Source of the DNA: Phoronis ovalis
Lineage: Eukaryota > Phoronida > Phoronidae
Reading direction: 5' to 3'
Length of the DNA: 10,547 nucleotides
Assembly (NCBI GenBank): GCA_028565635.1
Contig: JAOXYB010062467.1
Location: forward strand, 1-10,547
Made by a program: the position numbers and the translations under genes. Within the stretch, counting starts at the first letter, position 1. Each line of letters begins with the position of its first letter. The notes below the pieces were generated by a model that had not been told where the DNA came from, ran no database searches, and was given only the letters and a program-made list of their open reading frames with translations. Positions 9,700 to 10,547 of this stretch are shown here, in pieces.

Positions 9700-9738
9700 C
9701 GGCCTGGTATAGACCTGGTATCGGCCTCTGCCTCTGCC
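9700..9738. repeat. Short imperfect tandem patch, GC-richer than its surroundings
   Basis: CCTGGTAT occurs at 9703-9710 and 9714-9721 (period 11), followed directly by CCTCTG twice (9725-9730 and 9731-9736). It looks like small-scale slippage. No coding or structural meaning is seen. Confidence 0.7.
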
Positions 9739-9890
9739 AATAAATATTTTTCGAGACACTGTTTTGTGACAGTACCCAGTTACTTGAACGCTATTTGTTT
9801 TAGTTCAAACTTTTTAAAATAGGTAATTCAATTTTTATATCCCAATCGTTAGCTTTAAAGTCAAACAGGTAATGCAGTAACACGTGCCCA

Positions 9891-9926
9891 TTGTGACTTG
9901 TACTTGTGACTTGCTGGTGCTGGCTG
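9891..9926. repeat. Short 13-bp tandem repeat plus CTGGTG/CTGGCTG stutter
   Basis: TTGTGACTTG occurs at 9891-9900 and again at 9904-9913, a 13-base period. It is followed by two related CTGG units. This is a simple short duplication in otherwise AT-rich intron sequence. Confidence 0.75.
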
Positions 9927-10503
9927 ATATCATGAAATAGTGTTCGGAATTATTGAATGCTGATTGGCTAACCTCCCATCAAAGTATGAACTAAAATAAA
10001 TTAACAGCCTTCTAAAATTTCTGTTTAATTGTTGTACTGACCAATTTAGGCAAATTTCAGACTCTGAGAGCTAGCCTGGGGTTTAGAATGCTTAATCGAG
10101 CTGAAAACTCTTAAAAGTACAACTAACATACTTTTTAATTATTGGCTTGCAAAAGGTTCAGTTTGAAAATAAATGAATATTTGAACAAAATTTGAAAGTG
10201 TTTTCCAAATATTTGCTGACATTTAATATAGGCATGTAATCTGCTGGGTAAACCTTATTGGTGTGAAAGAATCCCAAGGTATAGTTATTATAAGTACTTT
10301 ATAAAAAAGATTGTGAGTATTATTTTAAAGTTTTACGTGCAAAGAAGGGGTATATGAATAAAGAAAAAACTTTAATTTTTTTAGGAACTAGTCAAATAAG
10401 CTGGTGAACTATGAATGAAATATGTACCATCACACCTGATTAATCTACCATTTTTTACGTCGTGCGAATGCTTGCGAGATTAATCCTGAACGATAAATCT
10501 CTC

Positions 10504-10538
10504 ATTTTTAATCCACCAAAAGGAGGTGGATTGAAAAT
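10504..10538. repeat. 14-bp inverted repeat (hairpin) near the window end
   Basis: The arms at 10504-10517 and 10525-10538 pair over 14 positions, with one G-T wobble (10509/10533), around a seven-base loop. The inner eight pairs are the perfect AATCCACC/GGTGGATT. A second, shorter stem lies just upstream (GAGATT at 10476-10481 with AATCTC at 10496-10501). The CpG content around 10457-10476 is unlike the rest of the window. Together these suggest a segment of a mobile or MITE-like element that continues past the window. Confidence 0.6.
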
Positions 10539-10547
10539 AAATATCGC

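Larger units (their letters stand above)
3017..10547 (+). other. Large intron following the first PDE8 coding exon (incomplete at the window end)
   Basis: From the donor to the window end there is no sequence resembling the next expected PDE8 segment, the start of the receiver-like domain with a GPMR-type motif and the QVLL-F-KED stretch. The intron is therefore at least 7.5 kb. It is AT-rich and frequently interrupted by stops. The open frames at 4253-4459, 7221-7427 and 7732-7914 (+) and at 4495-4749, 5914-6099 and 6207-6392 (-) have no domain signal. Distinct elements inside it are listed separately. The spans 3107-4590, 4610-6240, 6900-7520 (apart from a GC-richer patch near 7228-7310), 7600-9320 and 9925-10450 show nothing I can name. 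Confidence 0.7.

Noticed and set aside
3017-10547. Search for the next PDE8 exon (receiver-like domain start) on the + strand
   Set aside because: No GPMR-type or QVLL-F-KED-type coding string with a flanking acceptor was found by eye; the exon is probably beyond the window.
1-10547. CRISPR array, bacterial operon, rRNA or intact transposase/reverse transcriptase
   Set aside because: No regularly spaced short repeats with unique spacers, no dense coding, and no catalytic motifs of mobile-element enzymes in any frame.

Overview
This window looks like nuclear DNA of an animal, probably an invertebrate. It is strongly AT-rich, has no bacterial-style gene packing, and contains many short meaningless reading frames. 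The one stretch with clear protein signal is a single exon bounded by splice-like sites. The taxon cannot be fixed from the sequence. A mollusc or other lophotrochozoan is a reasonable guess, from the base composition, the large introns and the vertebrate-like PDE8 N-terminus, but this is weak inference.

The key feature is the first coding exon of a high-affinity cAMP phosphodiesterase of the PDE8 family (2738-3016, + strand). It encodes the N-terminal 93 residues: a MGCxPS myristoylation/palmitoylation signal, a [10 protein letters not shown] block shared with vertebrate PDE8B, a variable Ser/Thr-rich linker, and an A-E-A-E-T-Q-T block just before the splice donor. A polypyrimidine tract with AG dinucleotides lies directly upstream (2710-2726). 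This suggests an untranslated exon further upstream, beyond or within 1-2700. The receiver-like, PAS and catalytic HD domains are not in the window and should lie downstream of 10547.

Layout: 1-2726 is noncoding (5' flank or 5'UTR intron). 2727-3016 is the coding exon, with an overlapping upstream ORF starting five bases before the PDE8 start. 3017-10547 is at least 7.5 kb of intron. The intron holds a perfect 8-bp CRE palindrome (4600-4607), a 41-bp tandem duplication carrying STAT-type motifs (6262-6343), a 56-bp three-copy AT-rich minisatellite (6711-6877), a diverged dispersed repeat pair (about 7531-7590 and 9323-9394), short GC-richer tandem patches near 9.7 and 9.9 kb, and a hairpin-rich, possibly MITE-like segment running off the window end (about 10455-10547).

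I found no other convincing exon, RNA gene or intact mobile element on either strand. The other open frames are low-complexity and AT-driven, and show no recognisable domain.
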